A stretch of 64,000 bases of DNA from Zarea fungicola. Lineage: Eukaryota > Ascomycota > Sordariomycetes > Hypocreales > Cordycipitaceae. Made by a program: the position numbers and the translations under genes. The notes beneath the pieces were generated by a model. The model had not been told where the DNA came from. It did not search any database and was given only the letters and a program-made list of their open reading frames with translations. The stretch lies in the NCBI GenBank assembly GCA_900169235.1, contig FWCC01000181.1, positions 111,577 to 175,576 of the forward strand, read 5' to 3'. Of the stretch, positions 23,387-35,482 are shown in pieces; positions within the stretch are counted from its first letter, which is position 1; every line of letters starts with the position of its first letter.

Positions 23387-24616
23387 ATGCCCAGGCGTCG
23401 CCTAGCTGCATTATTGGCCACGGCAGCACTGCTCTCCCCAGCCTGTGCAGCAGACACAGTCGAAGATGCCCGCTGCGGCTGCTTCCTGTCCAACGGCACA
23501 AACCCCGGCTACTACACCCATCATACATTCTTTGACTTTCGACAGCTGTCCCAGTACACAAGCAGCATCGTGCCTCCCGTCATCGAGGACACTGCCAACG
23601 TCGCTTCGGCACCAGTTACCAGCGAATATTTCACGTCAGACCCCTGGGCCAGCGTCTGGCGGATTCAGACCTGGGAAAGATTGACAAGCAATGCCGCCAC
23701 GAGTGGACGCAGCAAAAAGGGGCCGTCCACAGATGCAACTGTCCACATGATCAACTCGGCCAGCAACATCTATATTGAAAAGGCAGGCAGCAATGACGGT
23801 ATCGGTAACGGTAATGGCACCCTCGCTACATTTCTCACTATGCGCACAAGGCGTCTCAAAGACTTTCAGACGGCCGCCGAGTTCGAGTCCGCGAGCGGCA
23901 AGTATCGCTTCGCCTCACTCCGGATGCTAGCACGCACGGTCGGCGCGCCAGGCGCATGCACAGCCATGTTCACGTACCATGGCTCCGATAACCCAGCCAA
24001 GGTGCAGGAGGCCGATATTGAGATACTCACAAAGGACCCAGTCTCCGTCATTCAGTACACCAACCAGCCGTCCGATCTGCCAGACAAAGGCGAGATTCTC
24101 GAGGCGACGCGCAACGCGACATTACCTGACGGTTTGTTGTGGTCCGACTGGGCGGTTCACCGACTCGACTGGACGCCCGAGCGCAGCGTCTGGTACGTCA
24201 ACGAGTTCGAGGTGGCCAGCATTAAGTTCCAAGTGCCACGTGATGGATCGACCATCAACTTCAACGCCTGGAGCGACGGCGGGTCATGGACTGGAAACAT
24301 GACCAAAGAATCTGAAGCTTTTCTGCAGATTCAGTGGATCGAAATGCTGTACAATAACACGGATATCGCCAAGCGATCGGCTGGTGGAAGTGCCGACATG
24401 TCGACGCCGGAGATAGCCAGTCGGCTGGTTCGCAAGGCCAGTGGATGCAAAACGGTTTGTACGGTTGACGGGACGAACGGTGCTGGCAAGGTGGCTCTGT
24501 TGTCCAACAGCACCGAGAGCAGTGCCGCCAGGTCAAACATTGTCGAGTCCGCTCCAGTTGGCTGTATGCTTGCGCTTGGATGGGCGATCGGAGGAATCAT
24601 TTCCGTAGTGCTATAG
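23387..24616 (+). CDS. Secreted, probable GPI-anchored GH16 family glycosidase
   Basis: A single exon of 409 residues. An N-terminal signal peptide (MPRRRLAALLATAALLSPAC, followed by AADT) is followed by a concanavalin-A-like domain. The GH16 catalytic motif is E208-A-D210-I-E212 (VQEADIEIL), with E208 the predicted nucleophile and E212 the acid/base. Supporting segments are CTAMFTYHGSDNPAK just before it and the strand region AVHRLDWTPERSVWYVNEFE, then INFNAWSDGGSW. There are N-glycosylation sequons (NGT, NAT, NMT, NNT). The C-terminus is hydrophobic (GCMLALGWAIGGIISVVL) after a small-residue Ser/Ala stretch, as for GPI attachment. A role in cell-wall glucan remodelling is likely from the family; the exact substrate cannot be told. 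Confidence 0.88.
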   Translation: MPRRRLAALLATAALLSPACAADTVEDARCGCFLSNGTNPGYYTHHTFFDFRQLSQYTSSIVPPVIEDTANVASAPVTSEYFTSDPWASVWRIQTWERLTSNAATSGRSKKGPSTDATVHMINSASNIYIEKAGSNDGIGNGNGTLATFLTMRTRRLKDFQTAAEFESASGKYRFASLRMLARTVGAPGACTAMFTYHGSDNPAKVQEADIEILTKDPVSVIQYTNQPSDLPDKGEILEATRNATLPDGLLWSDWAVHRLDWTPERSVWYVNEFEVASIKFQVPRDGSTINFNAWSDGGSWTGNMTKESEAFLQIQWIEMLYNNTDIAKRSAGGSADMSTPEIASRLVRKASGCKTVCTVDGTNGAGKVALLSNSTESSAARSNIVESAPVGCMLALGWAIGGIISVVL

Positions 24617-26214
24617 CATTATTAGCTCCCTCTGTAAATATGTAAATTATCCTCCATGGCCTCCAGCAACAGCCTGTGTTCAAATCAAGTGTGCACCATC
24701 ACCATAGCGGTGTGTGACTGATACCCAGACCTCCGGTCCTCCACAGGCGAGTCAATTACTATTTATAGCTATCGTTTGGCTATGTAGTTGACTAAACTAA
24801 GGAATTTTACACCACTACGCCGCTACGAATCTACTCAGTCACGTAATTTAGCATCAAGTATATTTCTACGAGAAACGCACCGCATCAGGGGGAACTGTAA
24901 ATCATCGGCAATCCAGCCGACTTCCATCTCGCGTCATGGGCTTTTATCGCCATCCCAGTTGGCATCTGCTACCCTAAATCCTGATGAGAGGATTGGTGGT
25001 TCAGCTTCCGCAGTCGGTGTGCTCCTTCATCCTAGCCACCGTCAGATGGACGTTGGCGAAAAGCAGCAGACTTTGGTCACTTGCGTCGCGAACGGATAAG
25101 CGGAGGTATGTTGGCAAGCCACGCAGTCAAGCCCTTGAATCGCTTTTCAGCCGTCCAGGCCGCACTCGAGATCTCGGACTCATCCCCGCTAGGGAGTTGG
25201 GTGTTTCAACCAGAAACCCTCCTGGCGTCACAGCTGTCGTTCGTGATGCTAGGGAAAAACAAAGGAAAAGGGGCGTGAAAGGGGAAATACTCAAACCCAA
25301 AAGAAACCATCCATCCAAAAGAAACCCGGGGTATCTTTTCTCAAAAATCAAAAAATCAAAACGCCTGCCGTTATACTTCAGAACCCATAACTCGTTGTTG
25401 TCGTAAAATCCGCTGCCCGCCGTAAAACACTACCATAGTACATGCTCATGTGTGACAAAACACTGCTAGTATATTCAAAAAATAGTCTCGCTAAGGGTCA
25501 GTGTGGCACCAAGCAGCCAGCTTTCAGCTGAGCTCTTGACATCCTCTCGACCGCGACAACTTTTTACCTCCGCCGAACGCCAAAAAAAGCCGGTTTCTTT
25601 TTCTCTTTCTGTACAGCCTGTCATCAAGCTTGCTGCGACAGTGGGGGGAGTCAACCAAGAGAAGATTTGGTTGTCAGTTGCATGTGTTAAAGGCTCAAGA
25701 ACAAAGCGTCGCTCATGCTGAAAAGAGGGAGCCAAGAAAAAGTCGTATTAAGCCGATAATATAAACAGGTTGCTGCTGATATTTGGGCAGCAGTGGGTTT
25801 GAAAGGTTTGGCCATCTTTCAGAACTGGGGAATAGAAGATTGCACGCACTCTGCTTTTAGTGGTTCGGATCAGATTTATTTGATCCGACCAGCTTAGCCT
25901 CGTCTGTCCTGTTATAATTTGCTCGTAAGTGGGAGTACCGTAACGCGGCAAGTCAATTAGGCTATTCTGCTAAAGGGATGTGCGTCTGGGTGTTGTGGGC
26001 CAGTGTATCATCCTGCAGAATGCAGCATGTTGAGACCTTTTGTTGCATCAAAGAGTTGCGATCATAGTCGTGCATATCGTATCGTCGTTTGCTGTAACTC
26101 GAATCAAACGAGAACCAAGACCAGTCGATATTATATTAGGCCTGACAGTGATTACTCCACGCATTTCAGCCCTGGTAGTAAAGCTGTGTTGAGCCTGTAT
26201 CGGCAGTTGGCAGT
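24617..26214. other. Convergent intergenic region, no gene seen
   Basis: 1.6 kb between the 3' ends of the GH16 and bZIP genes. ORFs on both strands are short and lack recognisable content. Confidence 0.5.
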
Positions 26215-27406
26215 TCATCGCAAGGGGGTCGGCTGTTCAAATTGGAACTGCTGGGCAGGGAAGTTCATGCTTGCGCTTAAGCCAAAGGGGTCCCAGTCTA
26301 GTTGCTGCTCCAGAAGCTGGCTCATGGATGAGAAGCCTGGGCCAGAGCTAGGAATTTGATGGCTTGGTGTGGCTGAGGTTGGTGAAAGCATCATGCTATC
26401 ACCACCGTCAAATGTGTGCTGGAAGGTATCATTGCTGGCGCTGTTGTCCAGCTCAGAGTCTTGCATCATATCTCCCTGATGATGATCATAGTCAGGATCT
26501 ATAAATGTTGTTAGTGAATGTCTGCAATAGATCGCAGGATTTGTATCATACCGAGCTGCTCTATGTGGTTGTGAAAGTTGCCGGTAGTGTAGTAGGCAGT
26601 ACCCGAGTGCTGGTCCATATGAGACTGCCCAGAAGCACCAGTAACAATGGATGGCATATGTGGTCGAGTGTTGTTACCGGAGCTGGTCCGGGCAGTTTCA
26701 AGGGTAGGAGAAAAGGCGGAACCTGCCTGGTTGGGGGATGGGATAGGGCGGGCTTTTGGGGACGTCTCTGCCTTGATACCTGCTGACAGGGCCGTATTGC
26801 TAGCCTCTACTTTAGGCGCGAGAGTAGACACTGATTTGCGGGCACGGTTCATGATGGGTCTGTGAATAGGAGGGGGCTGGACCATGTTTTGGGGCATATG
26901 GGTAGGGCCAAGGGTTGGGCTACCAGTCTTAGCCTGTAGTTCGGCGTGGACATCAATGCCCTTTTCCAGCAGGATGCGCTCAAGAAGTGAATTCTTATAC
27001 CGAAGCATGAGGCATTCATCGGCAGCATTGCGGTGAGCAGTCTGCAGGTTGTGCAGGTTGGTCTCGTGGACTTGGATAGTCTCTTCGAGTTGCTTGATGT
27101 ACTCTGTGCGCCTCTCACGGAAGGCAGCCTGAGCCTGTCTGTTTCTCTGCTTGCGCTCCTCAGAGGTGGCATAGATCTACATCGTATTAGTACTGGGGGA
27201 TGAGAGATGCTCTGCGACCTGTGTAGACTTACAGGCTTGCGGCCACCCTTGCGCTTGGGCTGTACGGGCTCTTGTGACGTGTTGCTTGTCACAGGTGCCA
27301 AAGAATTCTGCTCACCCTCTGGCGTAGACCCAGCAGAGTCTTCGCTCTCATCCCGGTGGGGAGGCTTAGGCTTGCTATCGATGGACATTTTCTTGGAGGC
27401 TGCCAT
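26215..27406 (-). CDS. bZIP transcription factor, Yap/AP-1-like basic region
   Basis: Three exons, 27233-27406, 26552-27176 and 26215-26498, give 360 residues. After an acidic N-terminus and KRKGGRKP, the basic region IYATSEERKQRNRQAQAAFR (residues 59-78) carries the N-x-x-A-Q-x-x-F-R signature (N70 to R78) of the fungal Yap/Pap1 class. A leucine-zipper region follows (YIKQLEETIQVHETNLHNLQ). The first intron falls exactly before this region. The rest is Pro/Ser/Thr-rich, with an acidic Met/Asp-rich patch (DPDYDHHQGDMMQDSELDN) and an aromatic C-terminus (DWDPFGLSASMNFPAQQF) that looks like an activation domain. The Cys-rich redox domains of Yap1/Pap1 are absent, so it is not the oxidative-stress Yap1 itself. 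Targets are unknown. Confidence 0.9.
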
Positions 27407-30400
27407 GGGTAGATGGACAACAGTCCAGAATCTTCAATGACAATGACGGTATATTGGGGTTGTGTGTGTGCCGTCGTGAGAGAAGACGTGGGGGATGCAG
27501 GCGTTGAGGCAGATCTAATTTAGCCACGCAGCAGGGATGGCGGTATTGAGGCAGTAAATCGTGACAATCACGATAATCTCGATGAAATGAAAACGTATTG
27601 TAGATGAAGGGGAGAAGGCAGCAAACAAGTTGCCTGACCAGTAGCTGAGATGAGGGTCTGGAGAAAGGCTCGCAAGAGCGGGGGAAATTGGATCAATGGT
27701 TGAGAGCGCGGCAAGACAGTGCAAAGTTCCAGTTTTCTGCACCGGGCAAAATTTGCGGGCACTTGTGACCTGTTCGGGTCTCTATTCGGGCGGCGGCGGG
27801 CGAAGGGTTGTTGGTGGCTGAATACCCGGCGCAGCGGAGCACAACAGCAACGAGTTGCGTCGGAACGGTTATCCGAGAGGCAGCTGCTTGGTCGTTCTGT
27901 CGGAGAGACAATTTTCTTTTGTTTCTCTCTTTCAGAACCTGGGGAAACTTTTATTTGACTTGGCGACAAGAGACAATGTCTTGATTTGTTTGTTTTGGGG
28001 TCGGTACTGAGCTTAAAACTGGGGGTGATCCAGGAAGGATTGGGATGATGCGGATGTCAGTCTTTTTATGTAATGGGAAGTACGGAGTACCTGAGTTGAA
28101 TGAGGGCAGGCAGCCTCAATTCTCCATTTCCTGCTCGTGGGCCGTACCTGGTGGTGGAGCGAACAGAAGTTGGCCTGGAACTTGCCATGTGTGCCCCATA
28201 CAACACCACCATCCATCCATCTTGGTGGATTTGCCAGCCACAGCCACGAGCTAGCTCCTATGAACTTTTGTACAAGAGGTGGAGCGCGCGGGGGACCAGA
28301 GGCCTGTCTCATGGCACTGTGTACAAGATACAGAAGTACAAGCTGATCCCTGGCTCTGAATCCTGTACTCCATACATAATGCTTGGTCCGCCGTACTGTG
28401 TACTGGGCAACTGGGGTAGCCCATGGAGCCGGCTGCAAGGCGAGACTCAGCATTGGAAACCACCACCTGCTCTGGAATTGGTTGAAGAGGATGGGCCTAG
28501 TGGGCTTGTTGAGTCGTTAGCTTGGCCATGGTTGCTCAGGGGTGCTATCTTTTTGTGGATGGAAAATGAATCCAAGCCCATGAGCTCGAAGGATCCCTGC
28601 CAGCCATGGCTTGGTGACGATGCGCCGAGTGCCAGTTTTACATATTATTACCCATATGATTCACTAATTTCCTGATTGCAGGCCACTGGCTACAAAGTTT
28701 CATTATCAGGCCTGAGATAAGCACAAATCGGTGAACCAGTTTTTGGATTTCCTTGTCGCCTGTTAGCCAAACTGTGCCACATTTATAGGAGAAAAAAAAT
28801 TGGAGAGGGCAGAACCGCCATGTCGCGTACATAGGCAGCTTAAGCAATACACAGGTGAAGTGTGTTTGTATCTTCTCCGCCATTCACCGTCCTACACCGG
28901 AACAATCCTACTCAATGAAGCCGATACCGAGAATATTAGGAGAGGGGCTTTCGCGTGGCCCACCTACCCAGTAGTCTCCCGCTCGCATCAGCCAAATGTA
29001 ATATCTCAGTTGCGCATCAAGCTACTCCGTTCAATTAACGACCTCCAAGTAGAAGGCTCTAGCGGCATTCCATGTTGCACTCATCTATGAAGTATCTTGC
29101 TAGCGCCTCGCTAGCCTGCCCATTACTCGCAAACTGTCACCCGCAATTTGGCGCTCTACTGAAAGAGGGAGGTTACAAAAAGCCCAAATCCACCAAACTC
29201 TCCTGTAAAGGGCAGCCGGAAATTTGTAAAGGGGGGGGCCGCCTCGCCTTGTAGCCCGAGAAGGATAGAGGCGTTGAAGTTTCATGTAGATATGTACCCC
29301 GAACTGGCCATGAGAATATGATGTCGATATGGGCTACACCCTGTCTTTGGCCTTCAAGCCGGTCGAGTTTACATGAACTGATTCCTCGGATGCCCTCATT
29401 AACACCCAGAGCTACGTTGCTTCTCTTCTCCTGGTAGTTGATGTCCCCAGCCTTCGACGCTATGCAGCTTTGAAACCTGGGACATCCTAGACGCATCACG
29501 ACCAGGCGGGTAACAATTCACTCCTGAGAAGCAGTACATAGTAAATCATTCTGAGACTTGAGCCCTGGGTTTGGTGGTCTCATACCGATTGACCCGAAAT
29601 CCACGGCGACGGCCCGCGCACCTGCATCCATCAATCTTGCTCGCGCGACTCAGGCAGGGCCGTCACCGAACTTCAGCTGCAAATCTCAAGTATCCACGCA
29701 ATTATGATGGTAGCTTCTGCTTTCCTGAGAACTCCAATCCCTAGCTTCCCCGCCTTTACGGCATGAATATCTGAAATCGTCATGACTTACAAACCCACCC
29801 GGCCATGTACTGGGTAGGGAAAACGACGCCATCCCAGGCTGCTGACCTCTCGCATTGATTCTTGAACGCCCTAAACTTCTTCCAGTATCGGGCAATGATG
29901 CAATCCTCACCAGTTGCTAGCCTTGGCCATACGAGCGGTCCTGGGTGACTTTTTTACGAGCTGTAGCCCAGATACACAAATAATGGTGGAGTCCGAAGTT
30001 CCTCGTCCCTTGAAAACTAAATTCAGGTCACGGGAAAACTATGTTCTTGTATCTGCGTCGAAAGACATGGAGTTGGTTATGCGTTCCAGTTCAGCTGCTA
30101 TGGTACTTGCCCCCTTTCACTTGAAATCTGTAATGCGTGTTGTACTGATCAGCCCAGTTCGAGGTACGCGGATAGCGAGATGTAGATCACAGGATATGAC
30201 CAGGACTGTCAGCCCATGCTAAAATATCGCCTCTAATAAGGCTCTCCTTGTGTCCTCCGCTAGTAGACTGTAATAACGCCCGACTATCCCGTGACCTCGC
30301 GGTACTTGTAATTGAGCTATCAATATTGAACCTCCAGCTGATCTCTATTGTCTTGTAAATACTGCTGACTTACTACTTCCGTCGTTTTGCGCAATGAACA

Positions 30401-31948
30401 GTCTACCTACAATTCTACGAAGCCTGCCACCTCTAAGTTAACTTCTTGCGCACGAAAGAGCGAAGCGCATTACATGGACATGACAATTTTTCTTGTTTTA
30501 TAACCTTCTTGTTTTGGAAGCCTTTACCATTTGCCGTAGATAGAATGTCAATATACATTTGTTATTTTAGCTGCGCACTATGGGACAATGCAGTGACTCT
30601 GGCGGGCACGTCATTCATGTTGGCTCTCACCTCTGCTTCAGACGCCTATTTCATGGACCAAGAAAGGAATTCTCCTTCTCAGTAAAGCTAGGCAAATAAT
30701 TTCAATCGGGCAGCTGGCAAGCAACCTTTACATTGAGTACGGTTTGGCCGTGCTGATCCGCAGTCACATCTGAAGGGATCCTCACAGATAGTAACAAGGC
30801 GAGCTGTGCAGTCTCTACGGGTCCTAGACGTCGATCAAACAGATTACGGAATGTGGCGTGAGGCTCAGATGAAGAAGTCAAGACTATTACCCCATGACAA
30901 CCCAAGTCGGCTTCGTCCTGCTAAGTTTTTCATCCGTCAGCTGCTTCTAGTCCTGTCTGGCGAGCCACCACTGGCTTGGTAGCTCGTCCATGGGTCAAGA
31001 TTGCGCTGAGATGTTACATTTAACGGCCGCATGACCAAATGACTTCTTTTGTGCCAGGCGGAGTTCGATGCCTATTAAGACTCATTCTTCGGCGCAGAGT
31101 TTTAGAGCGAGCCCCGGCCACGAAATCCATTAGGATTTGGGGATTGAAATAATCGCCAGTTTACCAGGGCAGGAGTAACGTCGTGTGAGTCGGGTAGAGT
31201 TTTCTTATTTCTCACCGATGTAGGTGATGGGTCTCCAGAAAACCTGCGTTGCTGGAGGCATGGCTTGAAGCTGTGCTCTTAGACTCGAATGAAGTAATTA
31301 TGTTCGAGTAGACCAACATGGAACATATGCCGCCTGTAATAAATATTACATTTTATCTTCGCCCTTCTCCACAGATGCAAAAATCCGGGGCAATGTACCA
31401 TGGTGTCTACTGGCTGCCACGTCGGTTTCTGTGAAGCATCAGTGACAGCATTATTCTACGAAGCAGGGTGCATGCCAGCGCGCTGCCAAAATTGCGAGCT
31501 TGGACTTCAGATATACTGACATCTGCAGGGCTGGCTCAATCGTAGGATCAAAATCTTAATATACATAAAATGACTTCAGGTTTTTACGGACTGTGAAAAT
31601 TAGGCACATTGAAGTGTCGACCGTGCAATGCTCCGCACAAGTATTTCGCCTGTGAAAGCTTTCTCGCTGTAAGACACATACAGTGCTGATGCACACAGGG
31701 CCAAAATATATTTGCACTGTATGGGGCCTTGTTGTTCCCCGAAGCTGCACGGGCCACCAGATGTAAACAAACAGCCCCACTAATGTCAACAAACCTCCCT
31801 TTCCACACGCTTTCTCGTTGACATCATATCATTAACGTTCAGGCTACAACATTCCATGACACACGACCGTTGAGCAGCTCCATGTCAAACTATCTCGATA
31901 ATTCTTTATCGTCGCACAGTTTTATCCGATTTTCTGTATTACCGGACA
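27407..31948. other. 4.5 kb divergent intergenic region, no gene seen
   Basis: This separates the bZIP gene (minus) from the S/T-P-rich protein gene (plus). ORFs up to 191 codons (28100-28675, +) exist but show no domain, no sensible composition and overlap other ORFs on both strands. It probably holds long regulatory DNA or untranslated leaders for the bZIP gene, and perhaps non-coding transcripts; nothing more specific could be seen. Confidence 0.45.
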
Positions 31949-34234
31949 ATGTCTCCTCCAAGACGGCGCTCTGCGCGCATCGCAAGCACCCAGAGGGTAA
32001 GCTTGACTTGTTGACCGCCACTTATCTCTTATGGCACTGACGGAACGTCTTAGACACCGAAGGCAGTTTCTGGACTGTTGTCTGTCACTGAAGATACCGA
32101 ACCTAGCATGATACCCTCCCCTCGTCGTCTCGTTGCCAAATCACCAAGGACCGCCCCGTCAACACCACCATCGTCGGCAATCAAGCCACCACACAGCGAA
32201 ATGCATCCGAGTAAAGTCCATCAAAGCACCGGCGAACCATCGTCTGCTGTCGCCCTTGGCTTCATTGACATCGATGCCCCCGAAAGGAGAAAGAGTGGCT
32301 TTTTTGGTACCCCATCCCGCACCACTGGTCTACACTCTGCATCCTTCACCTTTGATCTGGGTGCATCGACGAATAGAACTTCTCTAAGCAATGACGCGAA
32401 AAGAATCCTGGAAGAGCTGCAGGAGAAGGCGGCCAAGATTAAGGTTGACCTGGTCGCTCAACGCGAGGCTGAAGGCATTCAAAGTGACTTGATCGGCGAC
32501 CGTCGTTTTGCTAAGCCGAAGAGCAGAACCAACCGCTTCAGTGCCGCTCACACCGCCGAATTTGACAAGATGGAGTCAATCAAGGGACATGCATCCGCCT
32601 GGAGAGCATCCCGGTTCACGCCGGTCGTCGCTGGTATTAAGCGATCGCCTTCCAAAGCTAGTCTGGACGAATCTCCCAGCAGGTCTACTGTTGCAGTTCC
32701 TCAACAGAATCACACAGTGTACGATCATGTGTCGCAAACACCAAAGAAAAACTTGAAGCGCAAATCCTCTGCTGCGAACCTTGATAGTAGGCCCGGCGCG
32801 GACTCGCCCAAGAAGAGCTCCGTGCCAATTACTCTGAATAGGGCTCAGACTACGATTCCAAGCAAGGCAGTTGAGCGGACACCAGTCGAACGACAGGCTG
32901 TGAAACGATTGAAACAGCGCAAGGACGATGACACATCAACTAATAAGCCGCAATCAGCCACCAGTTCAATTGCATCGAGTGCTGCCACTAGACCTCAGTC
33001 GACTCTGTCAAGGCTGATGAGTCCAACCAAGTCGTCCAGAATGCACAAGATGGCCAGTCCTACCAAGCAAACTTCATCTGTATCAACACCGAAAAAAGCA
33101 GCTGTTAGTCCCCGGAAGCCAACTATTTCATTGGTTTCTACGCCGTCCAAGCCGACAGCTAGTCCAACTCGAGCAGCTGCTCCCTCTACGCCAAGTTTTG
33201 CCCAGTCTTTAACAGCTGGCTCTCTGACGTCTAAAGCTGATGGGCTCGCGCGTCGCATTCTTAGTCCAACGCGTATACAGCGGGTGAAGTCTATTCTTCG
33301 TTCACAGCCAATCGGCGACATGTTATCGGCCAGCGCCATTCCTCAACCTGCCTTATATGGCTCTCACACTCCGGCTCCTCAGCGTCTTGACAAAGATCTG
33401 CCTCCTATTCCGTTTACGACACCTAGACGCAAGCTCACAAAGAAGGTAACATTTACGCCTGAGACCAAACGTGCTGCAGCAGAGCAAGGCTCTCCTTCAC
33501 CTCTTAAGTCTTCGTTGTTCAAATTCAGAAATGGTCATGGATCAAAGGGTATCCGCGACCTGGAGATAAAAGGTGCCGCTTCTGAAAATGGAGGACATGT
33601 TGCCTATCCAGATTTATCCGCTTTCAAGGAACTGATTGATCACAAAGATGACAGCGGTCTGAAGCGAGTACCATCCGTGCCGAGTTCCTTTACATTCCGT
33701 AGTGATCATACAATCGCATTTGGCGAGGCTCCTCGGACAGGATTTGGTAGCTCTATTGGCCAGTCAAGCATTCGTCACGTTAGAGAATCGGACAACCAAG
33801 TGCATAGTCTGCCCGGTAGCTTCCCGGCGGCACCCGCCCCAAGCACACACCCAGACAAGGAGAACTCTGCGCCAGCCTCTGTTTCTAAGGCCTTGCCAGG
33901 AGTCTTGCATGGACTCACTAGTAAGAAACGACACCGGCCCATCAGTGATGAGGAAGATGCTGAGCGAGAGGCTGCCGAGCGCGCGGCCAAGAAGCGCAAG
34001 AACACACTAAGCGGTGCTGAGCGTCCAGCTTTGTCGAGTGCAAAGGCCATCACCTCAACTCCCCAGAGCAATGTCAAGAGAACGCGACTGGATCGCAATA
34101 CCTCTCTGACACCTAGCAGGCAGCTCAACAATACGTCAGCTTCAACCCCTGGATCCGCTAGCCCAACAAAGAAGAGGCCAGGTATGAGTATGAGCCGTTT
34201 GAATATGCTGGCTCGGCCTAAAGCAAGGGCTTAA
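31949..34234 (+). CDS. S/T-P-rich basic protein with KEN box, unrecognised
   Basis: Two exons, 31949-31996 and 32054-34234, give 742 residues. The first exon encodes MSPPRRRSARIASTQR, a basic start common in chromatin and spindle proteins. The protein is mostly disordered, very rich in Ser, Thr, Pro and Lys, with dozens of SP/TP sites (possible CDK sites) such as SPTKSS, SPTKQT and SPRKP. Short conserved-looking blocks are a predicted helix SNDAKRILEELQEKAAKIKV, a block TNRFSAAHTAEFDKMESIKG and TKKVTFTPETKRAA. A KEN motif at residues 618-620 (DKENSAP) fits an APC/C degron. Bipartite basic patches (AAKKRKN) suggest nuclear import. I infer a cell-cycle-regulated nuclear or microtubule-associated protein, but no domain proves it. 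Confidence 0.8.
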
Positions 34235-34792
34235 GAAGTCCAACTTCTTGACAATTGTACATATATCTGTCGGCTACTTTGCAACATTGCATTTTCTTGT
34301 ATTTATGTCATCAACTAGTTTGCCCTAGCAGCACTGTCACCGGGGGTGCTAGCTTGTCATCGTATGAGCGCTGACTGGGGATGGACTGGTTGGCTTTTTG
34401 CTTTTTTAAATTTTGGTGTTCATTTGGTATTCTGGATTGGAAAGCGGGTTGGCGGTATTATGTAGGCGTTTTGTAACTTTATTGTTTGCTATAATTCATA
34501 AAACACCTCGCGTGTATTTCGAATTGGGAATTTGATACCTCGAAGAGTTGCAGCTGCTTCCATTTTGCCATGACGTGGGTGATTCTTTCCATATTAGTGA
34601 GTGCATTGTAACCGTAGGCATCGTCTAGACGCAAGGTTTTCTCGGGAGATGCAATTTCGATGAACAACTTAGATCGCTCTCCTTTCTCTGGACGCTCGTT
34701 ACTTTTTCCATCAATAGCCGGCTCGAAGTGATAGACGCAATACTAATATATCATCATTGTTACATAAATTATCGATAGCCACTCATTCGGTG
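34235..34792. other. Intergenic, no gene seen
   Basis: About 560 bp between two plus-strand genes. A 62-codon ORF on the minus strand has no support. Confidence 0.55.
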
Positions 34793-35482
34793 ATGGCACC
34801 TACAGAAGACCCTCGGAGACTTGGGAGTTGCACAGCAGACGAAGAGTTCGTATGCAACTACTGCCACTGCATTACCGCTGGCTACCCGACAATTCTCGGC
34901 CGTTCGGCCCGGCTCGCCTGCTGCATATGCGCCGCAACCATTATCAAATTATCAATATGCTGGGTCTGCAGCGAGATGATATGCCGCGGCGACGACTGCG
35001 TGAGCTTTAGGTGGTGCTTCTGGCACCGTGCATGTTACAGCTGCTTGCTGTGTGGCAGCCGTGCGGTTCGACGGCCGGTACTACGTGGTGAGGGAGGAGC
35101 TACGGAGGTCTTTGAGCCTCCTCTCTGCTGCAATTGCGCCAAGGAGACGTCAGGAGAGATTTATCAGGGCGATGACAAGGGAGTTTTACAAGCGTGTCTG
35201 GAGTTTGTGGACTCTGTGGATGGAGGGGTTGCCAAACTACGGCGGCGTAGGATGAGAGGTGATGAGGCAAACGGCGTAGGAGGGGGGGGCAAAGCTGTTA
35301 AATTCGATATGGATCAGGGCTGTGTTGCCGATATGGCCTGCAGAGGTAGCAGAGTACGACACTGGCATGGAGAGCTGATCTGGGTTGATACAACAGACCC
35401 TGTCAATGGACTTACGTTTTGTCCATATCCATTGAAACCGATTCCGTTATGCATGACGAAAGGGATTGGTGGCCTATTATAG
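34793..35482 (+). CDS. Cysteine-rich LIM-like zinc-binding protein
   Basis: A single exon of 229 residues from the ATG at 34793; the frame extends upstream only to a TTG. Residues 21-46 hold CNYCHC and CCIC clusters. Residues 56-115 give C56-x2-C59, then H78-x2-C81-x2-C84-x2-C87 and, after 24 residues, C112-x2-C115, which is close to a LIM zinc finger with an incomplete second half. The C-terminal half lacks cysteine clusters and has no recognised fold. No signal or membrane segment is convincing. A zinc-mediated protein-binding role is inferred from the motif. It could be lineage-specific. Confidence that it is a gene is moderate to good because of the ordered Cys/His spacing. Confidence 0.68.
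   Translation: MAPTEDPRRLGSCTADEEFVCNYCHCITAGYPTILGRSARLACCICAATIIKLSICWVCSEMICRGDDCVSFRWCFWHRACYSCLLCGSRAVRRPVLRGEGGATEVFEPPLCCNCAKETSGEIYQGDDKGVLQACLEFVDSVDGGVAKLRRRRMRGDEANGVGGGGKAVKFDMDQGCVADMACRGSRVRHWHGELIWVDTTDPVNGLTFCPYPLKPIPLCMTKGIGGLL

Noticed and set aside
28100..28675. 191-codon ORF upstream of the bZIP gene
   Set aside because: No domain or sensible composition, overlapping ORFs in other frames and on the other strand.
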